Source: Streptomyces sp. NBC_00094 (lineage in GTDB: Bacteria; Actinomycetota; Actinomycetes; Streptomycetales; Streptomycetaceae). Taken from it: a stretch of 64,000 bases of DNA. The translations under genes were made by a program, and so were the position numbers. Shown piece after piece: positions 22,310 through 31,198 of the stretch. The stretch is taken from the NCBI RefSeq assembly GCF_026343125.1, contig NZ_JAPEMB010000001.1, forward strand, positions 2,852,001 through 2,916,000, in the 5' to 3' direction. The notes beneath the pieces are model-generated. The model was not told where the DNA came from and made no database searches. It saw only the letters and a list, made by a program, of their open reading frames with translations. Position 1 is the stretch's first letter; each line of letters starts with the position of its first letter.

Positions 22310-24565
22310 ATGACCTCCACGCCCACCGACGCCCCCGCCCTCGCCTCCGGGGCTCCCGTCACCGTCACCGAGCTGACGATCGGCGGGATGACCTGCGCCT
22401 CCTGCGCGGCCCGCGTCGAGAAGAAGCTCAACCGCATGGACGGCGTGACGGCCACCGTCAACTACGCCACCGAGAAGGCGCGGATCGAGCACCCGCCGGA
22501 GGTCGGGGCCGACGCGCTGATCGCCACCGTGGTGAAGACCGGCTACACCGCCGAGGAACCCCCGCCACCGGAGCCCGAACCGAGCCCCGCGCACGAGGCG
22601 CCGGAGGACCCCGAGCTCGCCTCCCTCCGGCAGCGGCTGACCGTCTCCGCCGTCCTCGCCGCGCCCGTGATCCTGCTCGCCATGGTCCCGGCGCTCCAGT
22701 TCGACAACTGGCAGTGGCTCTCGCTCACCCTGGCCTCCCCCGTCGTCGTCTGGGGCGGACTCCCCTTCCACCGGGCCGCCTGGACCAACCTCCGGCACGG
22801 CGCCGCCACCATGGACACCCTCGTCTCGGTCGGCACCCTCGCCGCCTACGGCTGGTCGCTCTGGGCACTCTTCCTCGGCGACGCGGGCATGCCCGGGATG
22901 CGCCACGACTTCGACCTCACCGTGGACCGCGCCCACGGCACCTCCACCATCTACCTGGAGGTCGCGGCCGGAGTCGTCACCTTCATCCTCCTCGGCCGCT
23001 ACCTGGAGGCCCGCGCCAAGCGGAAGGCGGGCGCCGCGCTACGGGCCCTGATGGAGCTCGGCGCCAAGGACGTGGCCGTCCTGCGCGGGACCACGGAGGT
23101 ACGGATCCCGGTCGCGGAGCTGCGGGCCGGCGACCTCTTCGTCGTACGCCCCGGGGAGAAGATCGCCACCGACGGCACCGTCACCGAGGGCGCGTCCGCC
23201 GTCGACGCCTCCCTGCTCACCGGCGAGTCGATGCCGCTGGACGTCACCGAGGGCTCCGAGGTGACCGGCGGCTGCGTCAACGTCTCCGGCCGGCTCCTCG
23301 TCCGGGCCGGTTCCGTCGGCGCCGACACCCGGCTCGCCCGGATGGCGAAGCTCGTCGAGGACGCCCAGAACGGCAAGGCCGAGGTGCAGCGGCTCGCCGA
23401 CCGGATCTCCGCCGTCTTCGTCCCCGTGGTGCTCCTCATCGCCCTCGGCACCCTCGTCACCTGGCTCCTGCTGACGGACGACCCGACCGCCTCGTTCACC
23501 GCCGCCGTCGCCGTCCTGATCATCGCCTGCCCCTGCGCCCTGGGCCTCGCGACGCCGACCGCGCTCATGGTCGGCACCGGCCGCGGCGCCCAGCTCGGCA
23601 TCCTGATCAAGGGCCCCGAGGTCCTGGAGTCCACCCGCCGCGTCGACACCGTCGTCCTCGACAAGACGGGGACGGTGACCACGGGCCGGATGCGGCTGAC
23701 CGGCGTCCGCGTGTACGGAGGCAGGTACGGCACCGAGGCCACCGACGAGACCGAGCTGCTGCGGCTCGCGGGCGCCCTGGAGCACTCCTCCGAGCACCCG
23801 GTCGCCCGCGCGGTCGCGGCGGCCGCCGCCGAGCGGTGCGGAGAGCTCCCCGTACCGAAGGCCTTCGAGAACGTCCCCGGGCTCGGGGTGCGCGGCTCCG
23901 TCGACGGCCGGCTGGTCCTCGTCGGACGCGCCGCCCTCCTCGCCGCGGAGGGCGTCGAGGTGCCCGGGGCCCCCGAGCCCGGCGCCGTCCACGTCGCCTG
24001 GGACGGAGTCGCCCGGGGCACCCTCACCGTCGCCGACACCGTCAAGGACACCAGCGCCGAGGCGGTCGCCCTGCTGCGCGGCCTGGGCCTGCGGCCGGTA
24101 CTGCTCACCGGGGACCACCGGGCGGTCGCCGAGGCCGTGGCGGCGGAGGTCGGCATCGACGAGGTCGTCGCCGACGTGCTGCCCGAGGAGAAGGCCGGGG
24201 TGATCCGGCGGCTCCAGGAGGAGGGCCGGACGGTCGCGATGGTCGGCGACGGGGTCAACGACGCCGCCGCCCTGGCCACGGCGGACCTCGGCCTGGCGAT
24301 GGGCACGGGCACGGACGCGGCGATCGAAGCGAGCGATCTGACCCTGGTACGGGGGGACCTGCGGGTCGCGGCGGACGCCATCCGGCTCTCCCGCCGGACC
24401 CTCGCGACGATCAAGGGCAACCTCGCCTGGGCCTTCGGCTACAACGTGGCGGCGCTGCCGCTGGCCGCGGCCGGACTCCTCAACCCGATGATCGCCGGCC
24501 TCGCGATGGCCTTTTCGTCCGTCTTCGTCGTATCCAACAGTCTGCGGCTGCGCCGGTTCACGTGA
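22310..24565 (+). CDS. copA: Cu(I)-exporting P1B-type ATPase CopA
   Basis: A 751-aa ATPase that pumps Cu(I) out of the cell. The N-terminal metal-binding domain carries GMTCASC (residues 26-32). The actuator domain has LLTGESMP (TGE at about 304), and the transport site is the CPC motif in IACPCALGLATPTALMVG (about 406-408). The phosphorylated Asp is in DKTGTVTTG (about 451), the nucleotide-binding His in SSEHPVARAV, and the hinge in GDGVNDAAAL (about 646). CPC plus the C-terminal helices identify the copper rather than zinc subgroup. The ATG at 22310 lacks a clear ribosome-binding site; a TTG at 22298 is an alternative. It follows copZ across a hairpin and should be co-regulated. Confidence 0.95.
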   Translation: MTSTPTDAPALASGAPVTVTELTIGGMTCASCAARVEKKLNRMDGVTATVNYATEKARIEHPPEVGADALIATVVKTGYTAEEPPPPEPEPSPAHEAPEDPELASLRQRLTVSAVLAAPVILLAMVPALQFDNWQWLSLTLASPVVVWGGLPFHRAAWTNLRHGAATMDTLVSVGTLAAYGWSLWALFLGDAGMPGMRHDFDLTVDRAHGTSTIYLEVAAGVVTFILLGRYLEARAKRKAGAALRALMELGAKDVAVLRGTTEVRIPVAELRAGDLFVVRPGEKIATDGTVTEGASAVDASLLTGESMPLDVTEGSEVTGGCVNVSGRLLVRAGSVGADTRLARMAKLVEDAQNGKAEVQRLADRISAVFVPVVLLIALGTLVTWLLLTDDPTASFTAAVAVLIIACPCALGLATPTALMVGTGRGAQLGILIKGPEVLESTRRVDTVVLDKTGTVTTGRMRLTGVRVYGGRYGTEATDETELLRLAGALEHSSEHPVARAVAAAAAERCGELPVPKAFENVPGLGVRGSVDGRLVLVGRAALLAAEGVEVPGAPEPGAVHVAWDGVARGTLTVADTVKDTSAEAVALLRGLGLRPVLLTGDHRAVAEAVAAEVGIDEVVADVLPEEKAGVIRRLQEEGRTVAMVGDGVNDAAALATADLGLAMGTGTDAAIEASDLTLVRGDLRVAADAIRLSRRTLATIKGNLAWAFGYNVAALPLAAAGLLNPMIAGLAMAFSSVFVVSNSLRLRRFT

Positions 24566-24873
24566 ATTCACCTCCACGTGACGCACAGGACCTTCACAAA
24601 GAGATCCAGATCACAGATATTGGGGGGTAACCATCTGGGCTGTTCGCGAGTCTAAGTGGGCGATGCCGAGAACGTCTTGGGGGACGTTCATGGGATGTCT
24701 TGGGGGACGTCCCTAGGCAAGCGTTGGCCGGGGGACGTGCACCGGGGAGCTTTGAGCGGCCCTCCCGTACGGACCCCGGCAGACCGCCGCTCTGCCCGAC
24801 CCGCGCAGCGACTGCTGACGCAGGCAGACGCCCGGCCCGGATCCCGTGGGGGGAATCCGCACCGGGAAAACGG

Positions 24874-24922
24874 GAAGCGCCCCGACCGTCGACCCGTGGG
24901 GGGATCGGCGGCGGGGCGCTTC
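24874..24922 (+). terminator. Probable copA terminator
   Basis: GAAGCGCCCCG (24874-24884) pairs perfectly with CGGGGCGCTTC (24912-24922) across a 27-nt loop. On the plus strand it is followed by the T-rich tail TCTCTGTACTTCTT, as expected for an intrinsic terminator, although it lies 310 bp after the copA stop. Confidence 0.6.
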
Positions 24923-24963
24923 TCTGTACTTCTTGAGGCTCGGTTCGCCTCCGGGGCGCTCCA

Positions 24964-25078
24964 GTCGGTGTCGAGAGGGCGATCGTGCTCGGCCCTCCTA
25001 CGTCGGGCCCTCCGCGCTCCCCCAAGCTCTCGACTTCGCTCGAGCAGGGAGGTACCCCCCTGCCCTCTCGACACCGAC
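24964..25078. repeat. 115-bp nested palindromic element
   Basis: GTCGGTGTCGAGAGGGC (24964-24980) and its exact complement (25062-25078) form a 17-bp outer stem. Inside lies AAGCTCTCGACTTCGCTCGA (25024-25043) plus flanking C-runs, which I recognise from memory as a palindrome repeated in intergenic regions of many streptomycetes. It lies 49 bp downstream of the citrate synthase stop and may end that transcript. Confidence 0.6.
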
Positions 25079-25126
25079 GCGCCCCTTCGGCTCACTCGCC
25101 GAGGTCACGTCAGGTCCGGCGAAGGA

Positions 25127-26416
25127 CTAGCGGGCCTCGACCGGGACGAAGTCGCGGAGGACCTCGCCCGTGTAGATCTGGCGCGGGCGGCCGATGCGGG
25201 AACCCGGCTCCTTGATCATCTCGTGCCACTGGGCGATCCAGCCCGGCAGACGGCCGATCGCGAAGAGCACGGTGAACATCTCGGTCGGGAAGCCCATGGC
25301 GCGGTAGATCAGGCCCGTGTAGAAGTCCACGTTCGGGTAGAGGTTGCGCGAGACGAAGTACTCGTCGGAGAGCGCGTGCTCCTCCAGCTTGAGCGCGATG
25401 TCCAGCAGCGCGTCGTCCTTGCCGAGCGCCGAGAGGACATCGTGCGCCGCCGCCTTGATGATCTTGGCGCGGGGGTCGAAGGACTTGTACACCCGGTGGC
25501 CGAAGCCCATCAGGCGGACGCCGTCCTCCTTGTTCTTCACCTTGCGGATGAAGGCGTCGACATCGCCACCGTTGGCCTGGATGCCTTCCAGCATCTCCAG
25601 GACCGACTGGTTGGCGCCACCGTGCAGCGGGCCCCACAGGGCCGAGATGCCGGCGGAGATCGAGGCGAACATGTTCGCCTGCGAGGAGCCGACCAGACGC
25701 ACGGTGGAGGTCGAACAGTTCTGCTCGTGGTCCGCGTGCAGGATCAGCAACTTGTCGAGCGCGGCGACGACGACCGGGTCGAGGTCGTACTCCTGCGCCG
25801 GGACCGAGAAGGTCATGCGCAGGAAGTTCTCGACGTAGCCGAGGTCGTTGCGCGGGTAGACGAAGGGGTGGCCGATCGACTTCTTGTACGCGTACGCCGC
25901 GATCGTCGGCAGCTTGGCGAGCAGCCGGATCGTGGAGAGGTGGCGCTGCTTCTCGTCGAACGGGTTGTGGCTGTCCTGGTAGAAGGTGGACAGCGCGGAG
26001 ACCACCGACGACAGCATCGCCATCGGGTGGGCGTCCCGCGGGAAACCGCGGAAGAAGTTCTTGACGTCCTCGTGGACCAGCGTGTGCTGCGTGATCTCGT
26101 TCTTGAAGGTCGACAGCTCGTCGACCTTGGGAAGCTCACCGTTGATCAGCAGGTACGCCACCTCAAGGAAGGTGGAGCGCTCGGCCAGCTGCTCGATGGG
26201 GTAGCCGCGGTACCGCAGAATCCCCTGCTCACCATCGAGGTAGGTGATCGCGGATTTATAGGCGGCGGTGTTGCCGTATCCGCTGTCCAGGGTGACCAGA
26301 CCGGTCTGGGCTCGGAGTTTCCCGATGTCGAAGCCCATGTCGCCGACGGTGCTCTCGACCACCGGGTAGGTGTATTCACCGTCCGCGTACCGCAGTACTA
26401 CAGAGTTGTCGCTCAC
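25127..26416 (-). CDS. gltA: Citrate synthase
   Basis: A 429-aa type-II (hexameric, GltA-like) citrate synthase that condenses oxaloacetate and acetyl-CoA to start the TCA cycle. Active-site segments are present: LHADHEQNCSTSTVRLVGSS with the first catalytic His, GPLHGGANQSVLEML with the second, and MGFGHRVYKSFDPRA, with the catalytic Asp in the C-terminal part. The N-terminal small beta domain (SVVLRYADGEYTYPVVESTV) places it in the GltA class. The GTG at 26416 has GAGGGA upstream and gives the usual family length; the longer ATG frame from 26473 is not needed. It is a single-gene unit. This is the housekeeping enzyme, called citA in S. coelicolor. Confidence 0.96.
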   Translation of the reverse strand: MSDNSVVLRYADGEYTYPVVESTVGDMGFDIGKLRAQTGLVTLDSGYGNTAAYKSAITYLDGEQGILRYRGYPIEQLAERSTFLEVAYLLINGELPKVDELSTFKNEITQHTLVHEDVKNFFRGFPRDAHPMAMLSSVVSALSTFYQDSHNPFDEKQRHLSTIRLLAKLPTIAAYAYKKSIGHPFVYPRNDLGYVENFLRMTFSVPAQEYDLDPVVVAALDKLLILHADHEQNCSTSTVRLVGSSQANMFASISAGISALWGPLHGGANQSVLEMLEGIQANGGDVDAFIRKVKNKEDGVRLMGFGHRVYKSFDPRAKIIKAAAHDVLSALGKDDALLDIALKLEEHALSDEYFVSRNLYPNVDFYTGLIYRAMGFPTEMFTVLFAIGRLPGWIAQWHEMIKEPGSRIGRPRQIYTGEVLRDFVPVEAR

Positions 26417-26595
26417 GTCATCCCTCACCGACGTAGTGCCTCTTCTTCGAGGTGCCCTGACTGTCTCTACCATCCCCCATTTGGCTCAGGAGAGTGCACT
26501 CGGGGTCGACCATTGGGCCAATCGGCGGCACTCAGTGCCGCCAACCTTCATATCCTGCCCCCTTCGCCCCGGTTCCGGTAGTCCTCCGTGATCTT

Positions 26596-28791
26596 TCACA
26601 CGAGGGCGCCACCTGTGAGCCGATGGGCCAGTGCGGTAAAGCGCCTGCCCGCCGAGACCGTACGGACCGCCTGGGCGATCGCCCGACGGGAGCCGACCAG
26701 GACGACGAGCTTCTTGGCGCGGGTCACCGCCGTGTACAGCAGGTTCCTCTGCAGCATCATCCAGGCACTCATCGTGACCGGGATCACCACCGCCGGATAC
26801 TCACTGCCCTGCGAACGGTGGATGGTGACCGCGTACGCGTGGGCGAGTTCGTCCAGCTCGTCGAAGTCGTACGGCACCTCCTCATCCTCGTCCGTCCGCA
26901 CCGTGAGCCGCTGCTCGACGGCGTCCAAGGCGGTGACGACGCCGACCGTGCCGTTGAAGACCCCGTTGGTTCCCTTGTCGTAGTTGTTGCGGATCTGGGT
27001 GACCTTGTCGCCGACCCGGAAGACCCGGCCGCCGAACCGCTTCTCCGGCAGGTCGGGGCGGGCCGGGGTGATCGCCTGCTGGAGCAGTCCGTTGAGCGAG
27101 CCGGCACCCGCCGGACCCCGGTGCATGGGGGCCAGGACCTGGACGTCCCGGCGCGGGTCGAGGCCGAACTTGGCCGGAATCCGCCGGGCCGCGACGTCCA
27201 CGGCGACCCGGGCGGCGTCCTCCGTCTCCTCCTCGACGAAGAGGAAGAAGTCCGGCAGGCCCTGCGTGAGGGGCGGGGTCCCGGCGTTGATCCGGTGCGC
27301 GTTGGTGACCACCCCGGACTGCTGGGCCTGACGGAAGATCCGGGTCAGCCGCACGGCGGGTACGGGGCTGCCGGGGGCCAGCAGATCGCCGAGGACCTCG
27401 CCGGCGCCGACCGAGGGAAGCTGGTCCACGTCCCCCACGAGGAGCAGATGGGCACCGGGTGCCACCGCCTTGACCAGCTTGTTCGCCAGGAGCAGGTCGA
27501 GCATGGAGGCCTCGTCGACCACGACCAGGTCGGCGTCGAGCGGCCGGTCCCGGTCGTAGGCCGCGTCCCCGCCCGGCTTGAGCTCCAGGAGCCGGTGGAC
27601 GGTGGAGGCCTCGGCGCCGGTCAGCTCGGCGAGCCGCTTGGCGGCCCGCCCGGTGGGCGCGGCGAGCACCACCTTGGCCCGCTTGGCGCGGGCCAGCTCC
27701 ACGATCGAGCGGACCGTGAAGGACTTGCCGCAGCCCGGGCCGCCCGTCAGGACCGCGACCTTGCGGGTCAGGGCGAGCCGCACCGCCTCCTCCTGCTCCG
27801 GCGCGAGGGTGGCCCCGGTGCGATCGGCGAGCCAGGCCAGCGCCTTGTCCCAGGCCACGTCCCGGAAGGCGGGCATCCGGTCCTCGTCGGTCCGCAGCAG
27901 CCGGCCGAGCTGCCCGGCCAGCGACAGCTCGGCACGGTGGAAGGGGACCAGGTAGACAGCGGTGACCGGCGCGCCCTCGGGGCCGGGCACCGACTCCCGT
28001 ACGACCCCCTCGGGGTCCTCCGCGAGCTCGGCCAGGCACTCGATGACGAGCCCCGTGTCGACCTGGAGGAGCTTGACCGCGTCGGCGATCAGCCGCTCCT
28101 CGGGCAGGAAGCAGTGGCCCTGGTCGGTGGACTGCGACAGGGCGTACTGGAGGCCGGCCTTCACCCGGTCCGGGCTGTCGTGCGGGATGCCGACGGCCTG
28201 GGCGATGCGGTCGGCGGTGAGGAAGCCGATGCCCCAGACGTCGGCGGCGAGCCGGTAGGGCTGGTTCCGCACGACGGAGATGGAGGCGTCCCCGTACTTC
28301 TTGTAGATGCGCACGGCGATGGAGGTGGAGACGCCGACGCCCTGGAGGAAGACCATCACCTCCTTGATCGCCTTCTGCTCCTCCCAGGCCGCCGTGATGT
28401 TCCCGGTGCGCTTGGGGCCCAGGCCCGGGACCTCGATCAGCCGCGCGGGGGACTCTTCGAGGATGTCGAGGGTGTCCAGGCCGAAGTGCTGCGTGATGCG
28501 GTCGGCGAAGACGGGGCCGATGCCCTTGACCAGGCCGGAGCCGAGATAGCGGCGGATGCCCTGGATCGTGGCGGGCAGGACCGTCGTGTAGTTGTCGACG
28601 GTGAACTGTTTGCCGTACTGCGGGTGGGAGCCCCAGCGCCCCTCCATCCGCAGCGACTCCCCCGGCTGCGCGCCGAGCAGCGAACCGACCACGGTGAGCA
28701 GGTCCCCGGCCCCGCGCCCGGTGTCGACCCGGGCGACCGTGTACCCGCTCTCCTCGTTGGCATAGGTGATCCGCTCCAGGACCCCAGTCAC
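26596..28791 (-). CDS. recD2: SF1B DNA helicase RecD2
   Basis: A 731-aa 5'-3' DNA helicase of the RecD2 type, found in bacteria without a RecBC partner for it, with roles in DNA repair and replication fidelity. The N-terminal OB-like domain starts GVLERITYANEESGYTVARV, followed by helix-hairpin-helix repeats (IEVPGLGPKRTGNI). The helicase core has Walker A GGPGCGKS, motif II VVDEASMLD, motif III GDVDQLPSVGAGEVLGD, motif IV near RIFRQAQQSG, motif V TIHRSQGSEYPAVV and motif VI YTAVTRAKK. The start is uncertain: the GTG at 28791 begins the conserved region, while an ATG at 28845 adds 18 unconserved residues. It is convergent with nothing and stands alone. Confidence 0.93.
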   Translation of the reverse strand: MTGVLERITYANEESGYTVARVDTGRGAGDLLTVVGSLLGAQPGESLRMEGRWGSHPQYGKQFTVDNYTTVLPATIQGIRRYLGSGLVKGIGPVFADRITQHFGLDTLDILEESPARLIEVPGLGPKRTGNITAAWEEQKAIKEVMVFLQGVGVSTSIAVRIYKKYGDASISVVRNQPYRLAADVWGIGFLTADRIAQAVGIPHDSPDRVKAGLQYALSQSTDQGHCFLPEERLIADAVKLLQVDTGLVIECLAELAEDPEGVVRESVPGPEGAPVTAVYLVPFHRAELSLAGQLGRLLRTDEDRMPAFRDVAWDKALAWLADRTGATLAPEQEEAVRLALTRKVAVLTGGPGCGKSFTVRSIVELARAKRAKVVLAAPTGRAAKRLAELTGAEASTVHRLLELKPGGDAAYDRDRPLDADLVVVDEASMLDLLLANKLVKAVAPGAHLLLVGDVDQLPSVGAGEVLGDLLAPGSPVPAVRLTRIFRQAQQSGVVTNAHRINAGTPPLTQGLPDFFLFVEEETEDAARVAVDVAARRIPAKFGLDPRRDVQVLAPMHRGPAGAGSLNGLLQQAITPARPDLPEKRFGGRVFRVGDKVTQIRNNYDKGTNGVFNGTVGVVTALDAVEQRLTVRTDEDEEVPYDFDELDELAHAYAVTIHRSQGSEYPAVVIPVTMSAWMMLQRNLLYTAVTRAKKLVVLVGSRRAIAQAVRTVSAGRRFTALAHRLTGGALV

Positions 28792-28950
28792 TTCACAAAC
28801 ACCCTGGCGGCTGCCTTGCTGCGACTCAACTCCCCTACCGGGCATGCCCCACCTGGCTTCCTACGTCTCCGATGCCAGGGAGGCTATCGCCCGCCACCGA
28901 CAGAGGAGATCCTGTTCCGTGAGCGCTCGCCCTGTGAGTAGGGTCCGCCC

Positions 28951-29301
28951 ATGCCTGCCAACCAAGAGCTCATCCACGGCCGCACGGTCGTCACCCAAGA
29001 GGTCCGCTACATGACTTCCGAGCAGATGAGGCTCGGCGGCATCTCCACACGTGATGTGCTGCAAATGGGCTGGCACATGATCGACCCGTTCCAGACCGAC
29101 CCGCCCGCCTGTGACATCAAGGGCTGCACCTACGTGGACCCTGAGACAGCCTCGTTCCACAAAGGGCTGGCATGGGCCACACACCGGGTGTCCACCTCAC
29201 GGGGACTGTTCAGGAAGCGGAAGGCCTACCTCTCGTGCCCCGACCATGTCGACACGGTCAAAGCCGCGCTCGTCTTCGGGCACAGCGGCGACCCCGCCTG
29301 A
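28951..29301 (+). CDS. Unrecognised 116-aa protein
   Basis: I do not recognise this protein. It is soluble and has a coherent composition, with normal codon choice for the window, though slightly lower GC. Notable are a CxxxxC pair (CDIKGC, residues about 51-56) and a third Cys in SCPDHVDTV, which could hold a metal, and a basic patch RGLFRKRKAYLSC near the C-terminus. The ATG has a weak GTAGGG site upstream. It is divergent from recD2 with a 159-bp gap. It marks the left edge of a run of small regulatory and defence-type genes, so an accessory role is possible, but nothing in the sequence names it. Confidence 0.6.
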   Translation: MPANQELIHGRTVVTQEVRYMTSEQMRLGGISTRDVLQMGWHMIDPFQTDPPACDIKGCTYVDPETASFHKGLAWATHRVSTSRGLFRKRKAYLSCPDHVDTVKAALVFGHSGDPA

Positions 29302-29455
29302 ACCCTTGAGTGGTCCAGATCACATTGATTTGGTGAGGTGGGGTCCGCTCCAGAACCCCTTCGAGCACTGCCGACCCCGGCCCGCGATCTTCGTTGGACA
29401 TGCCCCGAAGGTAGCGAAGACCTCGGACAGTTCGGACACCGCCTGTGGAAACCCT

Positions 29456-29737
29456 TCAGGATTCCCGCTGTTCCAGCCGTGCCCCACGGCTGTCCGCGAC
29501 CCGCTTCACGTCCCGCAGGGACTCGCTGAGCCGACTGGCGAGGTAGTGCAGCTCGCTCTCGGTCACCCGCCGGTCCGCGAGCAGCTCGGCGGCATGGCCG
29601 AGGAGTCCGCCGGCCATTCCGAGCTGGATGCCCTCGATGTCGTCGGCGAGCCGTGACACCCGGCCCGACCCGTCGCCCAGCAGATAACAGGGACGGCCTC
29701 CCTCCCCGGTCCAGGGCAGCAGCCGTCCGGCGGTCAC
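29456..29737 (-). CDS. Small protein coupled to the upstream 101-aa gene
   Basis: A 93-aa protein starting with a GTG that overlaps the upstream stop by four bases, so the two are translationally coupled. It has a coherent sequence (GRVSRLADDIEGIQLGMAGG, then AAELLADRRVTESELHYLAS) that looks all-helical and ends in a charged tail. Proteins of this type recur beside XRE/DUF397 regulator pairs in streptomycetes, as I recall, but have no known activity. The longer frame from 30001 is a shadow over the upstream gene. Confidence 0.6.
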   Translation of the reverse strand: MTAGRLLPWTGEGGRPCYLLGDGSGRVSRLADDIEGIQLGMAGGLLGHAAELLADRRVTESELHYLASRLSESLRDVKRVADSRGARLEQRES

Positions 29738-30039
29738 GACGCCGCCCCGACGGGGAGGGCCGGCAGCGTACGGATGTCCACGCTCGGTCCCACGATCCGC
29801 AAGGCGCGCCGGGCGACCGTCCGCCGCTCGTCGGCGAGGAGGTACGGACGCACCAGCGGGCTGTCCTCGCCTCGCGGCGGACGGCTTCCGATGTGGTGCG
29901 CGGTCGGTCCTCCGACGTAGGCGCAGGAGTACGGGTACGTGGGGCGGTACGCGGCCTGCCGCGAGCGCGGGTTCCGCCGCCACCGGGAGGGGAGGAACCA
30001 CGCGAACGCCCCTCGGAGACGGGAGAGATGAGATGTCAT
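29734..30039 (-). CDS. Small basic protein divergent from the XRE regulator
   Basis: A 101-aa protein, Arg/Pro/Tyr-rich at the N-terminus (RWRRNPRSRQAAYRPTYPYS) with a more ordered C-terminal half (LLADERRTVARRALRIVGPS). No known domain is recognised. It begins 122 bp from the XRE regulator on the opposite strand, so the two probably share a regulatory region, and it is coupled by a 4-bp overlap to the 93-aa gene behind it. The pair may be targets of the XRE regulator. Confidence 0.6.
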   Translation of the reverse strand: MTSHLSRLRGAFAWFLPSRWRRNPRSRQAAYRPTYPYSCAYVGGPTAHHIGSRPPRGEDSPLVRPYLLADERRTVARRALRIVGPSVDIRTLPALPVGAAS

Positions 30040-30160
30040 GACAACCTGCCTTCTTTCGTCGCGCTATGTGGCGATCTCCTCACAGAGTGGGGTCGGGGCT
30101 GGCTACGCTTCCAGTACCGGGAGCTTGACAGGACACTCGTCAGGTTGGGGAGTTGGCCGC

Positions 30161-30985
30161 ATGGAGCAGCGTCGAAAGCCGCGCACACCGCGCCAGAAGT
30201 ACGGGGAGGAGTTGAGGCTGCGGCGGATCGCGGCCGGCCTCACTCAGGAGGAGCTGGGCGACCAAGTCGTGTGTTCGCCCACGCTGATCAGCCACTTCGA
30301 GGCCGGGAGACGGCTTCCGAAACCCGATGACGCGCGGCGGATCGACCGGGCGCTGGGGACGGGCGGGTTCTTCGAACGGTGGCTGGAGGACCTGGAGTCC
30401 AAGTACGCCGACCACTTCGCGGCTGCCGCCGAGCTGGAACTACAGGCCACGACGATCGAGCAGTTCGCCCTGTCGCTGGTTCCCGGCGTGCTCCAGACCC
30501 CTGAGTACGCGCGCGCTCTGTTCCGGGCGTACCGGCCGAACCACACGGCGGAGGAACTTGACGAGGCCGTTGTCATCCGAACAAGGCGTGCCCGACTTCT
30601 CGACGGGCCGACGCATCCTGTCGTCTGGACACTGCTCGACGAGGCCGTGCTTCGGCGCGAGGTCGGGGGACGGCAGGTGATGGCTGAACAGCTTCACAGG
30701 ATCGCCGACTTGGCCGAGGCGGGACGGATCCGACTGCACGTGCTGCCGAACAGCGCCGGTGCTCACGCGCTCCAGCAGAGTCTGCTCACCCTCATGAGCT
30801 TCGAGGACGCCGCCCCGGTCGCCTACGTAGAAGCATTCCTCACGGGCAACCTGATGGATGATCCCTCCCTGGTGAACGTCAGTCGCACGGCCTACGCTCT
30901 GGCTCTGAGCGATGCGCTGTCGCGACAGGAGTCACTGGCCCTCGTGAGGGCAGCAGCAGAGGAATACGCACATGGTCCACAGTGA
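30161..30985 (+). CDS. XRE family regulator with DUF5753 domain
   Basis: A 274-aa regulator. Residues about 18-75 form a Cro/C1-type helix-turn-helix (YGEELRLRRIAAGLTQEELG, then VVCSPTLISHFEAGRRLPKP). The rest is DUF5753, a putative effector domain seen almost only in actinobacteria (LVPGVLQTPEYARALFRAYR; LHVLPNSAGAHALQQSLLTL). These proteins typically pair with a DUF397 gene, which here overlaps by 14 bp. Some pairs, such as WhiJ/BldB-type systems, affect development and antibiotic production. The ATG at 30161 follows GTTGGGGAG; the open frame from 30038 lacks coding character. A TTGACA sequence at 30125 may belong to its promoter. Confidence 0.9.
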   Translation: MEQRRKPRTPRQKYGEELRLRRIAAGLTQEELGDQVVCSPTLISHFEAGRRLPKPDDARRIDRALGTGGFFERWLEDLESKYADHFAAAAELELQATTIEQFALSLVPGVLQTPEYARALFRAYRPNHTAEELDEAVVIRTRRARLLDGPTHPVVWTLLDEAVLRREVGGRQVMAEQLHRIADLAEAGRIRLHVLPNSAGAHALQQSLLTLMSFEDAAPVAYVEAFLTGNLMDDPSLVNVSRTAYALALSDALSRQESLALVRAAAEEYAHGPQ

Positions 30986-31196
30986 GCACACCGTGTCCGA
31001 CTCGTCCTCCCTCACCGGGTGGTACAAGTCCAGCTACAGCGGCGGCGATCAGGGCGAGTGCCTTGAGCTGGCCCGTGGTCACGTCGGCGTGCCCGTCCGC
31101 GACAGCAAGGCCGTGACCGGCCCCGCTGTCGTCTTCTCGGCCGACGGTTGGTCCGCCTTTGTCGCCGCCGTCAAGGACGGCCGCTTCTCCGGCTGA
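30972..31196 (+). CDS. DUF397 domain protein
   Basis: A 74-aa protein with the classic DUF397 sequence: LTGWYKSSYSGGDQGECLEL, then VPVRDSKAVTGPAVVFSADG and WSAFVAAVKDGRF. It overlaps the XRE gene, whose product is its presumed partner; in known systems the small protein antagonises or assists the DNA-binding protein. Length is typical (60-75 aa). A strong terminator follows at once. Confidence 0.93.
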   Translation: MVHSEHTVSDSSSLTGWYKSSYSGGDQGECLELARGHVGVPVRDSKAVTGPAVVFSADGWSAFVAAVKDGRFSG

Positions 31197-31198
31197 CC

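Larger units (their letters stand above)
24566..25126. other. 560-bp spacer between copA and citrate synthase
   Basis: No convincing gene. It contains a 16-mer occurring twice, ACGTCTTGGGGGACGT (24672-24687) and ATGTCTTGGGGGACGT (24695-24710); a terminator-like hairpin (24874-24922); and a long nested palindrome (24964-25078). The AT-rich start (24590-24630) might hold a promoter reading rightward, but only very short open frames follow it. Confidence 0.6.

Noticed and set aside
24660..24720. Short peptide gene starting at an ATG between the twin 16-mers
   Set aside because: The frame stops after eight codons (MGCLGGRP) and has no convincing ribosome-binding site.
29302..29455. Attachment site or integrase scar at the left edge of the small-gene stretch
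   Set aside because: No direct repeat, tRNA end or integrase gene is visible.
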